Source of the DNA: an uncultured Myxococcales bacterium
GTDB lineage: Bacteria; Myxococcota_A; Polyangia; Polyangiales; Polyangiaceae
Reading direction: 5' to 3'
Assembly (NCBI GenBank): GCA_937872925.1
Contig: CALMUT010000157.1
Location: 1 to 64,000 of the forward strand
Length of the DNA: 64,000 nt
The position numbers and the translations under genes were made by a program. Shown here piece by piece: positions 42,966-51,437 of this stretch (position 1 is its first letter; every line of letters starts with the position of its first letter). The notes beneath the pieces are model-generated. The model worked only from the letters and a program-made list of their open reading frames with translations, was not told the origin of the DNA and searched no databases.

Positions 42966-45182
42966 CTAGGGCACTTTGACGTTGCTGGGCAGCTTCAAAG
43001 ACAGCGGCGACTTGGCGCGCGCCAACAGGTCCCGCGCAATGGTGACCTCGACCAACTCGATGGCCTGGCTCTTCGCGACAGATTCCAAGCTGGCTACATG
43101 GTCGGGAGTCGTGCCGCGCCGATTCATCGCGATGTAGAACTCGGCTTCGGTGCGTTGCACTAGCGTCTTCGCGCTTTTCAACAACTCGGCGTCTTCGGAC
43201 TTTCCGCGTCCCCAGGCGGCGAGACGGGCTGCCCAACTGCCGTTGTCGTCGATGCTGGAAAGGGATTCCTCGACACTACCGTCGCCACTGACCCCTTTGG
43301 ATTGCTCGACGATGCGCAGCCACAATGCCACGTAGACCATGTCATCGTCATCCAGTCCGGCGTCGAGTGCCTGTCTGACCGCTTTGCGAGCCAGGGGCAG
43401 GTCGTTGAAGGTGAGCGCGCGGCGCGAAGCGTCGAGCACGGTTGCGGTCAGTTGGCGTAGATCGCTGCGTGCGGCTTCGTAGGCACGTTCCGTCGCGCGC
43501 CGGGCGGCTTGCATTGCCCCAAAGTGCTCAAGGGTGCGGGCCAAAACGCGCTCGGCGCGCGCGGCGTTGGTGGAGCTCCGGGCGATCTCCCGGGCGTCGA
43601 TGGCTGCGGATAGCGCTGAGACCAAAGTGGTTTGCGCCAGGGCGGCGTTTCCGGCGTCGCGATGCACTTCGAATTTCGCCAAGGCGGCTTCCGCCTCTGC
43701 AACCCGCTCGCCCATCTTCTTGGCCATATTCGACAGGCTCTCCAGGGTCTTGAGGGCGCCCTGGGTGTCGCCGCGCTGGCGCTCGATGTTGGCGAGCATG
43801 CCGTAGGCCTCCAGAGTGGGTTCGAGGCGTACGGCGGCACGCACATGGGGCAGCGCGCGAGAAAGCTCTCCGGCGCGGGTTTCAAGGGCGGCCATGACGT
43901 AATACAAGCGCCCCGCGGACGGTCGCAGCTTACCCGCGTAGACCGGCATCTCGGCCAGCTCCATCAAACGTTTGGCCGCGACGAAGGTGCGTCGAGAGGC
44001 GTCGATGCTACCGCTCTCGTCTTCCGCGACGATTGCTCGCAAGACCAGCGCCAGTGACCAGGACAGCTCTTGCACCCCCGGGCGATCCCCGAGCGCGGGA
44101 ACCAGCACCAGCGGTGCCACTTCCGACATGCCGAGCTCCACCAATTGTGAAGCGAGGGGCGCGCCGCCGCGCATGCTCTTCGGCTCGCTGCGGAACAGTT
44201 CCACGGCGACGCCCCACGCAGCTGCCTTGCCGAGGGCGACGTCCATGGACGTTTCCGGGCGGTCTGCCTCGCTCGACGTTTCGAAGAGTTGGTACAGGTC
44301 ACCCCAGGCGGCGGGATCGTCGTCGCTGGCCGCGCGGTCCAGTCGATCGGAGAGCCCGGCGGGTACGACTCGCAACAGATCAGCCTGTTCGAGAGCGGCT
44401 AGGGCGCCGCGCGCGTCTCCGTGGCGCAGATACAACGCGACCAAGGACGCGCCGCCGGCGCGCACGGCCTTGTAGGCAGCGATGGCTTCTTCGCGCTCAG
44501 CGTTGGTGCGGATGGGGGTCTCGCCCGCGTTGAAGTCGAGGCCCGCCTTGATCCACTCCACGGTGATCTTCTTGGCGCGTTCAAGGTTCTCTAGAGACGG
44601 CTCCACCAATGAACGATTGGCAGCCGCAGCTTGTCGCTCGCCAAGGGACCGCATCGGTCCGGCCGCAGACGGCATGGCCGCAAACCGCGCCATGGCAGCC
44701 AGGTGTGCGTCCACGTCGGCTTGCTCGGGACCCTTTGGCAACTGTGATCGCAGCATGGTGTAGTACGCGGTGCCACGCCCCTCGTCGCCAACGCGCGCTA
44801 CTTCAGCGGCCCCGTATCGCAGCGCCGGCACAGCGCCCTTCAGCATTGGGTCGCTGAGTTCACCTGCACGCAGCAAGTATGACGCGCCCGTCAATGCGGC
44901 CAGCCCAGCTGGACGGTCGTTCCGGAAGCGTCTCGCTGCGCGCGCGAACTGACGGCGCACAACGCCGGCCAGCAGATCGAGGCGTTTGCTGTCACGCTCA
45001 CCTGAGAGCAAAACCTGATAGGTGCTTTGTGCGAACTCGGCATCCTGCACCGGCGTTGGGTTCACCGGCCCAAGGGGGGCTGTCGCCACGCCGCGGCCGC
45101 CGCGGCCTGGGTGCGCCGGTCCACATGCGGGGAGGGCGAATATGAGGACCGCCGCCGCAATTGCTGCGCGTGTGACAAGCAT
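42966..45182 (-). CDS. Helical-repeat (TPR-like) lipoprotein
   Basis: 738 residues from the ATG at 45182; the frame is open upstream but the signal MLVTRAAIAAAVLIFALPAC (Cys20) fixes the start. The mature part is almost all helical: repeated Ala/Leu/Arg-rich pairs with TPR-like spacing, clearest at about 440-640 (ALPHVRAAVRLEPTLEAYGML; GDTQGALKTLESLSNMAKKM). This suggests a periplasm-facing scaffold on the outer or inner membrane. The partner is unknown. Its promoter lies in the short region shared with the divergent giant kinase. Confidence 0.8.
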   Translation of the reverse strand: MLVTRAAIAAAVLIFALPACGPAHPGRGGRGVATAPLGPVNPTPVQDAEFAQSTYQVLLSGERDSKRLDLLAGVVRRQFARAARRFRNDRPAGLAALTGASYLLRAGELSDPMLKGAVPALRYGAAEVARVGDEGRGTAYYTMLRSQLPKGPEQADVDAHLAAMARFAAMPSAAGPMRSLGERQAAAANRSLVEPSLENLERAKKITVEWIKAGLDFNAGETPIRTNAEREEAIAAYKAVRAGGASLVALYLRHGDARGALAALEQADLLRVVPAGLSDRLDRAASDDDPAAWGDLYQLFETSSEADRPETSMDVALGKAAAWGVAVELFRSEPKSMRGGAPLASQLVELGMSEVAPLVLVPALGDRPGVQELSWSLALVLRAIVAEDESGSIDASRRTFVAAKRLMELAEMPVYAGKLRPSAGRLYYVMAALETRAGELSRALPHVRAAVRLEPTLEAYGMLANIERQRGDTQGALKTLESLSNMAKKMGERVAEAEAALAKFEVHRDAGNAALAQTTLVSALSAAIDAREIARSSTNAARAERVLARTLEHFGAMQAARRATERAYEAARSDLRQLTATVLDASRRALTFNDLPLARKAVRQALDAGLDDDDMVYVALWLRIVEQSKGVSGDGSVEESLSSIDDNGSWAARLAAWGRGKSEDAELLKSAKTLVQRTEAEFYIAMNRRGTTPDHVASLESVAKSQAIELVEVTIARDLLARAKSPLSLKLPSNVKVP

Positions 45183-45224
45183 GGTTTCGAGTCTACCCGG
45201 CAGTGGCTCCCTTGCACGATGTCC

Positions 45225-45240
45225 TGGGGCATTTGCCCCA
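45225..45240. promoter_or_regulatory. Inverted repeat between divergent genes (site 1)
   Basis: TGGGGCA-TT-TGCCCCA, perfect seven-base arms with a two-base centre, 43 bases upstream of the minus-strand lipoprotein start and about 100 before the giant kinase start. Likely an operator for one or both genes. Confidence 0.5.
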
Positions 45241-45267
45241 TTTCGGCGTTGGGGCGACCCTGACAAT

Positions 45268-45288
45268 CCCGCAAATTGCGGGGTTTTG
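45268..45288 (+). promoter_or_regulatory. Inverted repeat plus T-run (site 2; possible attenuator)
   Basis: CCCGCAA-A-TTGCGGG forms a second inverted repeat 50 bases before the kinase start, followed on the plus strand by GTTTTGT. As RNA the stem would be CCCGC/GCGGG with an AAATT loop and a short U-run, similar to a small intrinsic terminator. It may be a second operator (its core resembles site 1) or an attenuator in the kinase leader. Confidence 0.4.
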
Positions 45289-45338
45289 TCCCTTCCCGGG
45301 GTCCTGGAGCAGAATGGGGCTAGGATCGCGTCCCGTCG

Positions 45339-48300
45339 ATGACCGAAGAGCCCGCTGTCAAAACGCCGGAGCGCCTCGCTGACTTCGAAATCATTCGGCG
45401 CCTGGGTGCGGGCGGGATGGCCGAAGTCTTCCTCGCGAAAAAGCGCGGCGCAGAAGGCACCTACAAGCTCTTGGTCGTGAAGCGGATCTTGCCCGCGTAC
45501 GGTTCGTCACGCCGTTTCCGATCGATGTTTGGCGAGGAGGCACAGCTGGCGACTCGCCTCAACCATCCGAACATCGTCCAGGTGTACGATTTCCAAGACT
45601 ACGGCGACGAAGGCCAGTTGCTGAGCATGGAGTACGTCGAGGGGCCGGATTTGCGCAAGGTTATGCGCGCAGCGGCACATGCGCGGACTCGGGTACCGCC
45701 GTGGATTGCGGCGTACATTGCGGCGGAAGTTGCCAAGGGCTTGCACTACGCGCACGAGCGCCGCAACGAGGGTGGTGAGCCCTTAGACATCGTGCACCGG
45801 GATGTGAGCCCACCGAACGTGCTGCTGTCCTTTGAAGGCGCGGTGAAGATCGCCGACTTCGGTATCGCATCGGCCAATCTTTTCCGAGAAGAGCCGGGCG
45901 TTCTCAAGGGCAAGACCGCGTATATGTCGCCGGAGCAAGCGCGCGGAGAAAAGGTCGATCGCCGATCGGATATCTATTCCCTGGGGGTGGTGTTCCACGA
46001 GTTGCTCACGGGTCGCCCGTTGCACGGCGCTGCGGACGGCAACGAATTACTCGAAGCGGTGCGCGCAGGAGCCGTCGAACCACCCAGCACCTTCGCTCGG
46101 GAAATCCCGCCGGAGCTCGAAGTCATCGTGATGCGGGCACTTTCGAAGCTTCCCGATGAGCGCTTTGCCACGGCGCGGGAGTTCGCCGCGGCGATCACCC
46201 GTGCGCTGTTCTCCAAGCAGCAGCTGGTGGACTCCCATGTCGTCGAAGGCGTCCTGAGCCAGTTGGTCAATCGCGAACACACCTCTCCGGGCGTGGACGA
46301 AATGGGCGAGAGCGTCGCAGGAAGCCAGTTCGGCGACGACGCGGATAGCGGGTCGGTAGCGGGCGCCGAGGGGGCCAACATCGGCTCCCAGGTGTCCGAC
46401 GAGCCCACGGGCCCGGGGCGGCCGATGGAGCATCGGCTGCGCGAGCGCGCAGGGCGCGAAGTGCGGCATGTGGCTGTCGTGACGTTGCGCTTGCATGGGG
46501 TCGAAGCGCTGGCGCGAAGTTTGGGGGACGCCGCCGCGGAGCGGCACGTGGAACAGCTGCGCGGAATGCTGGACCAGATCGCCTACAAGCGCGGCGCGCG
46601 CCTGTCGTGGGCGGCGCAGCAAGCCGAAGTGGGCGCCAAGGGCGCGATGCCGTCGACGGCGCGGGCTGTGGTCGGATTGATGGAAAACCCAGCGCGCGCC
46701 GCCGCCGACGCCGCCTGGTTGGCCGTTGACGTACACGAAGCGATCCACGGCGCCTGCGACGACTTACCGGTCACGCTGCAAGCCAGCGTTGGCATCGTGC
46801 GTGGCATCGCCACGGGTCGCCGCGACAAAGCGGGTCATCTCATCGACCACGAGATGCAACAACCGGCAGACTACCTGGCGACCATCTTGGGCGAACGTGC
46901 GCCCGCGGAAGTGACCTGGGTGGCGGGCGGGCTGTATCGTTTGGTGCGCCGGGATTTCTTGTGGGAAGACGCGCCGGCCATCGCCATCGACGACGCCATC
47001 GGTCGCAGTTTGCCGGAAAACATGCGGATCTATTCGCTACTCCGGCCCCTGACGCGTGACGAACGCAAAGAAGCCGCCGCGGAAGTCGGCCGTGAGTTAG
47101 TCGGCCGCGATGCGGAGCTGGCAGACTTGCAGGCTGCGTACCACCACTGCGTGTCGTCTCCGGCGGCTGGCGGTCTAGGGCATCTGACGGCCAGGGTTGT
47201 GTACGGGGAAATGGGCATCGGTAAGAGCGCCCTGGTGCAGACGTTCTTGTCGGAATTGCCCGAGGTCGCTCGAGTGCTGCGGGTGGAGTGTTCTCCCTCG
47301 CGCAGCGAGTTGCCGTTCTCCAACGTCGCGGAGTGGGTGCGACACCTGACTGGCGTGCGCGCTGACGACAGCGTCCAGGTGGCCCGCGACACCATCATTG
47401 ACGTACTTGGCGACTTTGCCACCGGAGAGAGCGGCGAAGAGATCGCCGTGCGGCTCGCTGAAGTAGCGACCGGACGCGTTGCTCACGCTGCTGACGAAGG
47501 CGACGCCGTACGACACCGCAAACTCGTGATCTCCGGCATGCGGCGCTTCTTCGCGAAAGTGGCGCTGGAAGCTCCCTTGGTGATCGTCGTGGAGGGGCTG
47601 CAGTGGAGTGACCGCCTGAGTTTGGAGCTCGTGGCAGATCTGATCCGGCGCGAAGATCCAATGCCGGTGATGGCGCTTTTGGTGACGCGTCCGGATGATC
47701 GCGTCACGCAATTCATTCACGCAATGGTGCGGATCGAACTCAAGGGGCTGTCGCCGGAGCACCAACTTGAGCTTGCCGCCGCACACATCGGCGCGACGAG
47801 CGGCGTGGCGCAGGTCTGTGCCGACTTGATTCCGCGCGCAGCCGGCAATCCTTTCTTCCTTCTGGAAATGTTGGACGCCTTGCTCGAACGCGGCGCCTTG
47901 GAGCTGCGCGAGCGCGAAGACGGTAGCCAAGAACTTGTGCGGGTCGAACGAGCTGGCGGTGACGTCTCGGGCGCGTTGCCATCCACGCTGGAGCAACTGA
48001 TCGCCGACCGCCTCGCGGAGTTGCCGCCTGAAGAACAACTGGTGATGGAGTGGCTGGCGGTGGCCGGTGGTCCGCTCTCGGTCGACGACCTGGACGCCCT
48101 GTGTGAGCAAGAAACGGACGAATCCGTGGCGCGGCTATGTGCGCGAGGCCTGTGTGACGAGCGCGAAGAATCCGTTGATGTGCGCCACCCGTTGGCGCGC
48201 GATGTCGCGTACCGCGCCCTCGACAAGAAGCGCCGCGTTGTCATGCACAAGCAGCTTGGTACCCGACTCGCGCAGTCGCCACTCGCTCGTGGATTGACCG

Positions 48301-49826
48301 CGGCGATTGTTGCCAGACATTTGGCGCGCGGGCATGCGCGCTCGGAGGCAGCTGAGCTGTACCTCGTTGCCGCCGGAACCGCGCGCGCCAGCTACCAAAC
48401 GAAACTGTCTACGCGCTACTATCGGCGAGCCATTGCGCTCTTGGATTCGGGGGATCTGCGCCTCTTCGAAGCACACGAAGCCCTCGAGAACATATGTCGC
48501 GTGCAGGGCCGTTGGCGTGAGCGCCGACGCCACTTGGTGGCGTTGCGCGGCTTGGCGCGCAGCTCCGGCAACCCCGCGTGGGTGGCCGTGGCGCTGTTGA
48601 ACACGGCGCGGCTGGAACTCGACGAAGGCCACCTCGCGCGCGGGTTGACCTCCGCACAGCGTGCAGAGCAGGTGGCGCGCCAGGCAAAGTCGGCGCATCT
48701 GGAGGTGCAGGCGGACGTGCTGACTGCGGAGATCTTGAGAGATCTTGGGGACATGCAGGGGGCTTTGGCGGCATGCGACCGCGCGCTGGAAGCAAGCAGC
48801 AGTCCGGATGTGAACACCCGAGTCCGCGCAGATGTGCTGCGTACCCGGGGCACCTTGCTACGGCGCGTGGGCCGGGTGCATGAAGCGGTGGACGCCCATG
48901 CCGAGGCGATAGCGGTGTTTCGGCAAGTCGGCGCGCGGCGGATGGAAGCCCGCGCCAAAAACTCCCTAGCGTTCGCGCTCTTTGTGTTGGGACGCTTCGA
49001 AGATGCCATTGCGCTGGCCTTGGATGCGATTCGGATCGATCTGGCGATCGGTGGGCGCTTCCAGATCGCAAAGACCCTGTCGAATATTGGACAGTGTTAC
49101 GCGCGCATGGGCGACGTAGCGCGCGGTTCCGCATACCTGAAACGGGCGCGTGAAGCCCACGAGCGGTACGGGGACCAAGACGCTCGCGCGGACACGCTTT
49201 TGTGCACGGCTGAAGTGCTTCTGGAAACGGGGAACGTTGCGGCCGCAGACACTCTGGTCGGTGATGCCGGTGCGCTCACTGCTGTGACGGGCAGCGCCTA
49301 CGACTCCGTGCACGAGAAAATCTTGCGGGCGCTGCTGGCGCGACAGAGCGGCGACTCCAGCACTGCTGTCATGCATGCCTTCGACGCGCGTCAGGCCGCG
49401 GAAGCTCAGGCGTACGTTGCCTTCCACTTCTACGCCATGGCGGTCGAAGCCGCCGCGCGCGTCGACATCGGTGAAGCGCATACGGGGATCTTGTTGGCCA
49501 CGACCGCAGCGGGTGCCATCGAAACAGTGCAAGGTTCCGAGTACGGACTCGAAACGCGCGCACTATGTCTGCACGCATTGCGCGCAGCGAACTCCCCCCA
49601 GGCGAAGGAAATGGGTGCGCGTTCCGCTCAATACGCGAGAGGGCTGCTCGGGTTCATCCGAGATCCGGAGCTTCGGCAGAAGTATGCAACACGCTCGGTG
49701 GTGCAGACTCTTGTTGGCCAGCTTTCCGCGGAAGAGCTTGCGGCGGAAGCCACCCAGTCCGTCGCCATCACGGCGAGAGAAAGCGTGCAGCCGGCCTCCG
49801 ACAAAGGTAGCGTCTCGCCTTCGTGA
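45339..49826 (+). CDS. Ser/Thr kinase-degenerate cyclase-AAA ATPase-TPR protein
   Basis: 1495 residues. The N-terminal kinase (about 15-285) is complete: glycine loop GAGGMAEV, Lys48, Glu67, HRDVSPPN at 153-160, DFG at 173-175, MSPEQ. At about 373-570 there is a domain with the outline of a class III nucleotide cyclase, but the metal-binding FaD position is changed (VVTLRLHG), so it is probably not a working cyclase. Then a STAND/AAA_16-type ATPase: GRDAELADL, Walker A GEMGIGKS at 623-630, Walker B VVEGLQWSD near 752. The last ~450 residues are TPR-like repeats. Similar kinase/cyclase fusions occur beside thiazole/oxazole-peptide clusters, none of which is seen here. The stop overlaps the patatin start (GTGA). 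Confidence 0.9.
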   Translation: MTEEPAVKTPERLADFEIIRRLGAGGMAEVFLAKKRGAEGTYKLLVVKRILPAYGSSRRFRSMFGEEAQLATRLNHPNIVQVYDFQDYGDEGQLLSMEYVEGPDLRKVMRAAAHARTRVPPWIAAYIAAEVAKGLHYAHERRNEGGEPLDIVHRDVSPPNVLLSFEGAVKIADFGIASANLFREEPGVLKGKTAYMSPEQARGEKVDRRSDIYSLGVVFHELLTGRPLHGAADGNELLEAVRAGAVEPPSTFAREIPPELEVIVMRALSKLPDERFATAREFAAAITRALFSKQQLVDSHVVEGVLSQLVNREHTSPGVDEMGESVAGSQFGDDADSGSVAGAEGANIGSQVSDEPTGPGRPMEHRLRERAGREVRHVAVVTLRLHGVEALARSLGDAAAERHVEQLRGMLDQIAYKRGARLSWAAQQAEVGAKGAMPSTARAVVGLMENPARAAADAAWLAVDVHEAIHGACDDLPVTLQASVGIVRGIATGRRDKAGHLIDHEMQQPADYLATILGERAPAEVTWVAGGLYRLVRRDFLWEDAPAIAIDDAIGRSLPENMRIYSLLRPLTRDERKEAAAEVGRELVGRDAELADLQAAYHHCVSSPAAGGLGHLTARVVYGEMGIGKSALVQTFLSELPEVARVLRVECSPSRSELPFSNVAEWVRHLTGVRADDSVQVARDTIIDVLGDFATGESGEEIAVRLAEVATGRVAHAADEGDAVRHRKLVISGMRRFFAKVALEAPLVIVVEGLQWSDRLSLELVADLIRREDPMPVMALLVTRPDDRVTQFIHAMVRIELKGLSPEHQLELAAAHIGATSGVAQVCADLIPRAAGNPFFLLEMLDALLERGALELREREDGSQELVRVERAGGDVSGALPSTLEQLIADRLAELPPEEQLVMEWLAVAGGPLSVDDLDALCEQETDESVARLCARGLCDEREESVDVRHPLARDVAYRALDKKRRVVMHKQLGTRLAQSPLARGLTAAIVARHLARGHARSEAAELYLVAAGTARASYQTKLSTRYYRRAIALLDSGDLRLFEAHEALENICRVQGRWRERRRHLVALRGLARSSGNPAWVAVALLNTARLELDEGHLARGLTSAQRAEQVARQAKSAHLEVQADVLTAEILRDLGDMQGALAACDRALEASSSPDVNTRVRADVLRTRGTLLRRVGRVHEAVDAHAEAIAVFRQVGARRMEARAKNSLAFALFVLGRFEDAIALALDAIRIDLAIGGRFQIAKTLSNIGQCYARMGDVARGSAYLKRAREAHERYGDQDARADTLLCTAEVLLETGNVAAADTLVGDAGALTAVTGSAYDSVHEKILRALLARQSGDSSTAVMHAFDARQAAEAQAYVAFHFYAMAVEAAARVDIGEAHTGILLATTAAGAIETVQGSEYGLETRALCLHALRAANSPQAKEMGARSAQYARGLLGFIRDPELRQKYATRSVVQTLVGQLSAEELAAEATQSVAITARESVQPASDKGSVSPS

Positions 49827-51085
49827 CAGACGAATCCCCACGCAGATCTCTGGCCATTATCCTGTCCGGGGGTGGTGCTCGAGGCGCCTACGAGGTGGGG
49901 GTGCTGTCGTATCTGTTCGACGAGTTGACTCGCACCCGCGGTGCGCCGCCCAAAGTGGATATTCTGTGCGGGACGAGCGTGGGGGCGATCAACAGCTCCT
50001 ATTTGGCAGCGCATTTGGTGGACCCGGTTTTGGGCATTCGCCGATTGGTGGACGTGTGGAGCGGCATGAAGCTGGACGACGTGCTTGGCTTCGGCTGGCG
50101 CCAGGCCGTTTCCCTACCGCGCGTCATGCTCGGAGGCGGCGGCGGCGCGGGCATATTTGATGTCTCGCCGATGGCCTCGTTGGTCCAGCGCGAGATCCCG
50201 TGGCGCGCGATCACCCGCACCATGCGACAGGGCCGACTGAAGGCGCTCAGTGTCAGTGCCACGGAAGTGTCCACGGGGCGCACGGTGATCTTTATGCAGA
50301 CGGGGCCGACGACGGCGTTGCCAACCCGGGCGCCACCACGCACGTTGATCCGAGCGGATCGCATTGGCCCGCAGCACGCCTTGGCTTCCGCCGCGATTCC
50401 GCTGCTATTTCCCCCGGTCAACCTAGGCAACCAGCTCTACGTCGACGGCGGAGTGCGTCAGAATACGCCCATAGCCCCGGCGATCCGCCTCGGCGCAACC
50501 CATGTGCTCGTCGTGGGCACGTCTCGCCTGGTGCGCGGCGTCACTCATCCGAAGCCCGTGGAGGCGCCGAGCCTCACCTTCTTACTCGGCAAGATCATGA
50601 ACGCGCTCTTGCTGGATCACTTGGATAGCGATCTCGGCTTCGTGAATCTGCTCAACGATATTCTGCAGAGTGGCAAGTCCGGCTTCGGACCCGAGTTCGT
50701 GCCGCGGTTGAACGAAGCGGCCGCCATGCGCGGTGGCCACCAATTTCGTCCCATCGAGACCCTGGTGATTCGACCGACGGAGGGCATCGGTCAGCTGGCA
50801 GCAGAGCATTTGCGTGCCGGCAAGCTGCGCGCGGGGCCGCTCTTTACGAAGCGGCTCTTGAAGCTGCTGGACATGGGCATTGCGGACGACGCGGACCTGG
50901 CGAGCTATCTGCTCTTTGACGGTGGTTTCTGTCAGCATTTGATTGAGCTGGGGCGTTCCGACGCACGCGCCCGCCGCAACGAAATCAAGAACTTCCTGGG
51001 GGAAGTTGAGGAGCCGGGGGGCGGGATGCCCGAGTCGTCTCGGGGCGAGTCCGGATGGAGCTTGCCACCGACTGCGGTGTCTTGA
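49823..51085 (+). CDS. Patatin-like phospholipase/acylhydrolase
   Basis: 420 residues from a GTG overlapping the kinase stop by four bases. Landmarks: the oxyanion SGGGARGAYEVGVLSYL near the start, the nucleophile GTSVG with Ser52, and DGGVRQNTP with Asp208, giving the Ser-Asp dyad. The C-terminal ~170 residues extend beyond the minimal patatin core. It hydrolyses acyl esters of lipids; no export signal, so it probably acts at the inner face of the membrane. Coupling to the kinase suggests the kinase product controls or senses membrane lipid, which is inference. Confidence 0.92.
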   Translation: MTDESPRRSLAIILSGGGARGAYEVGVLSYLFDELTRTRGAPPKVDILCGTSVGAINSSYLAAHLVDPVLGIRRLVDVWSGMKLDDVLGFGWRQAVSLPRVMLGGGGGAGIFDVSPMASLVQREIPWRAITRTMRQGRLKALSVSATEVSTGRTVIFMQTGPTTALPTRAPPRTLIRADRIGPQHALASAAIPLLFPPVNLGNQLYVDGGVRQNTPIAPAIRLGATHVLVVGTSRLVRGVTHPKPVEAPSLTFLLGKIMNALLLDHLDSDLGFVNLLNDILQSGKSGFGPEFVPRLNEAAAMRGGHQFRPIETLVIRPTEGIGQLAAEHLRAGKLRAGPLFTKRLLKLLDMGIADDADLASYLLFDGGFCQHLIELGRSDARARRNEIKNFLGEVEEPGGGMPESSRGESGWSLPPTAVS

Positions 51086-51097
51086 GAACGTAAGCCC

Positions 51098-51409
51098 ATG
51101 AACAAGCGACTGGCCTATCTGGAGCAGCTCGTAGGGAGCGGAAGGGCAGATTCCTTCGCGCGCTACGCCCTGGGTATGGAGTACCGCAAAGAGGAGCGAC
51201 CCCAGGACGCCATGGACGCCTTCCAGGCACTGCGCGACGCGGATCCTGACTATCTGGCGGCGTACCTGATGGTCGGGCAGGTTGCATCGGAGCTGGAAGA
51301 CTTCGACACAGCGCGGGAATGGCTCGAGGCGGGCAAGGTCCTGGCCGCGAAGCAGGGCGACAGCAAAGCGCTCGGCGAGATCGAAGACTTGCTGGCGACC
51401 CTCGATTGA
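51098..51409 (+). CDS. Small TPR protein
   Basis: 103 residues, two to three TPR-like helix pairs (SFARYALGMEYRKEERPQDAMDAFQ; LAAYLMVGQVASELEDFDTAREWLEAG). It starts 12 bases after the patatin stop, so it is likely in the same transcript. Probably an adaptor. It converges on the helicase gene with a 28-base gap. Confidence 0.85.
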   Translation: MNKRLAYLEQLVGSGRADSFARYALGMEYRKEERPQDAMDAFQALRDADPDYLAAYLMVGQVASELEDFDTAREWLEAGKVLAAKQGDSKALGEIEDLLATLD

Positions 51410-51437
51410 CGTTGCCGTGCAGCGGCAGGCGCCGCCT

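Noticed and set aside
45201..45217. Sigma-54-like site (TGGCTCCCTTGC) before the giant kinase
   Set aside because: The distance between GG and GC is nine bases instead of twelve.
45339..49826. Thiazole/oxazole-modified peptide (TOMM) cluster suggested by the kinase/cyclase fusion
   Set aside because: No cyclodehydratase, dehydrogenase or precursor peptide gene is seen nearby; only the architecture is shared.
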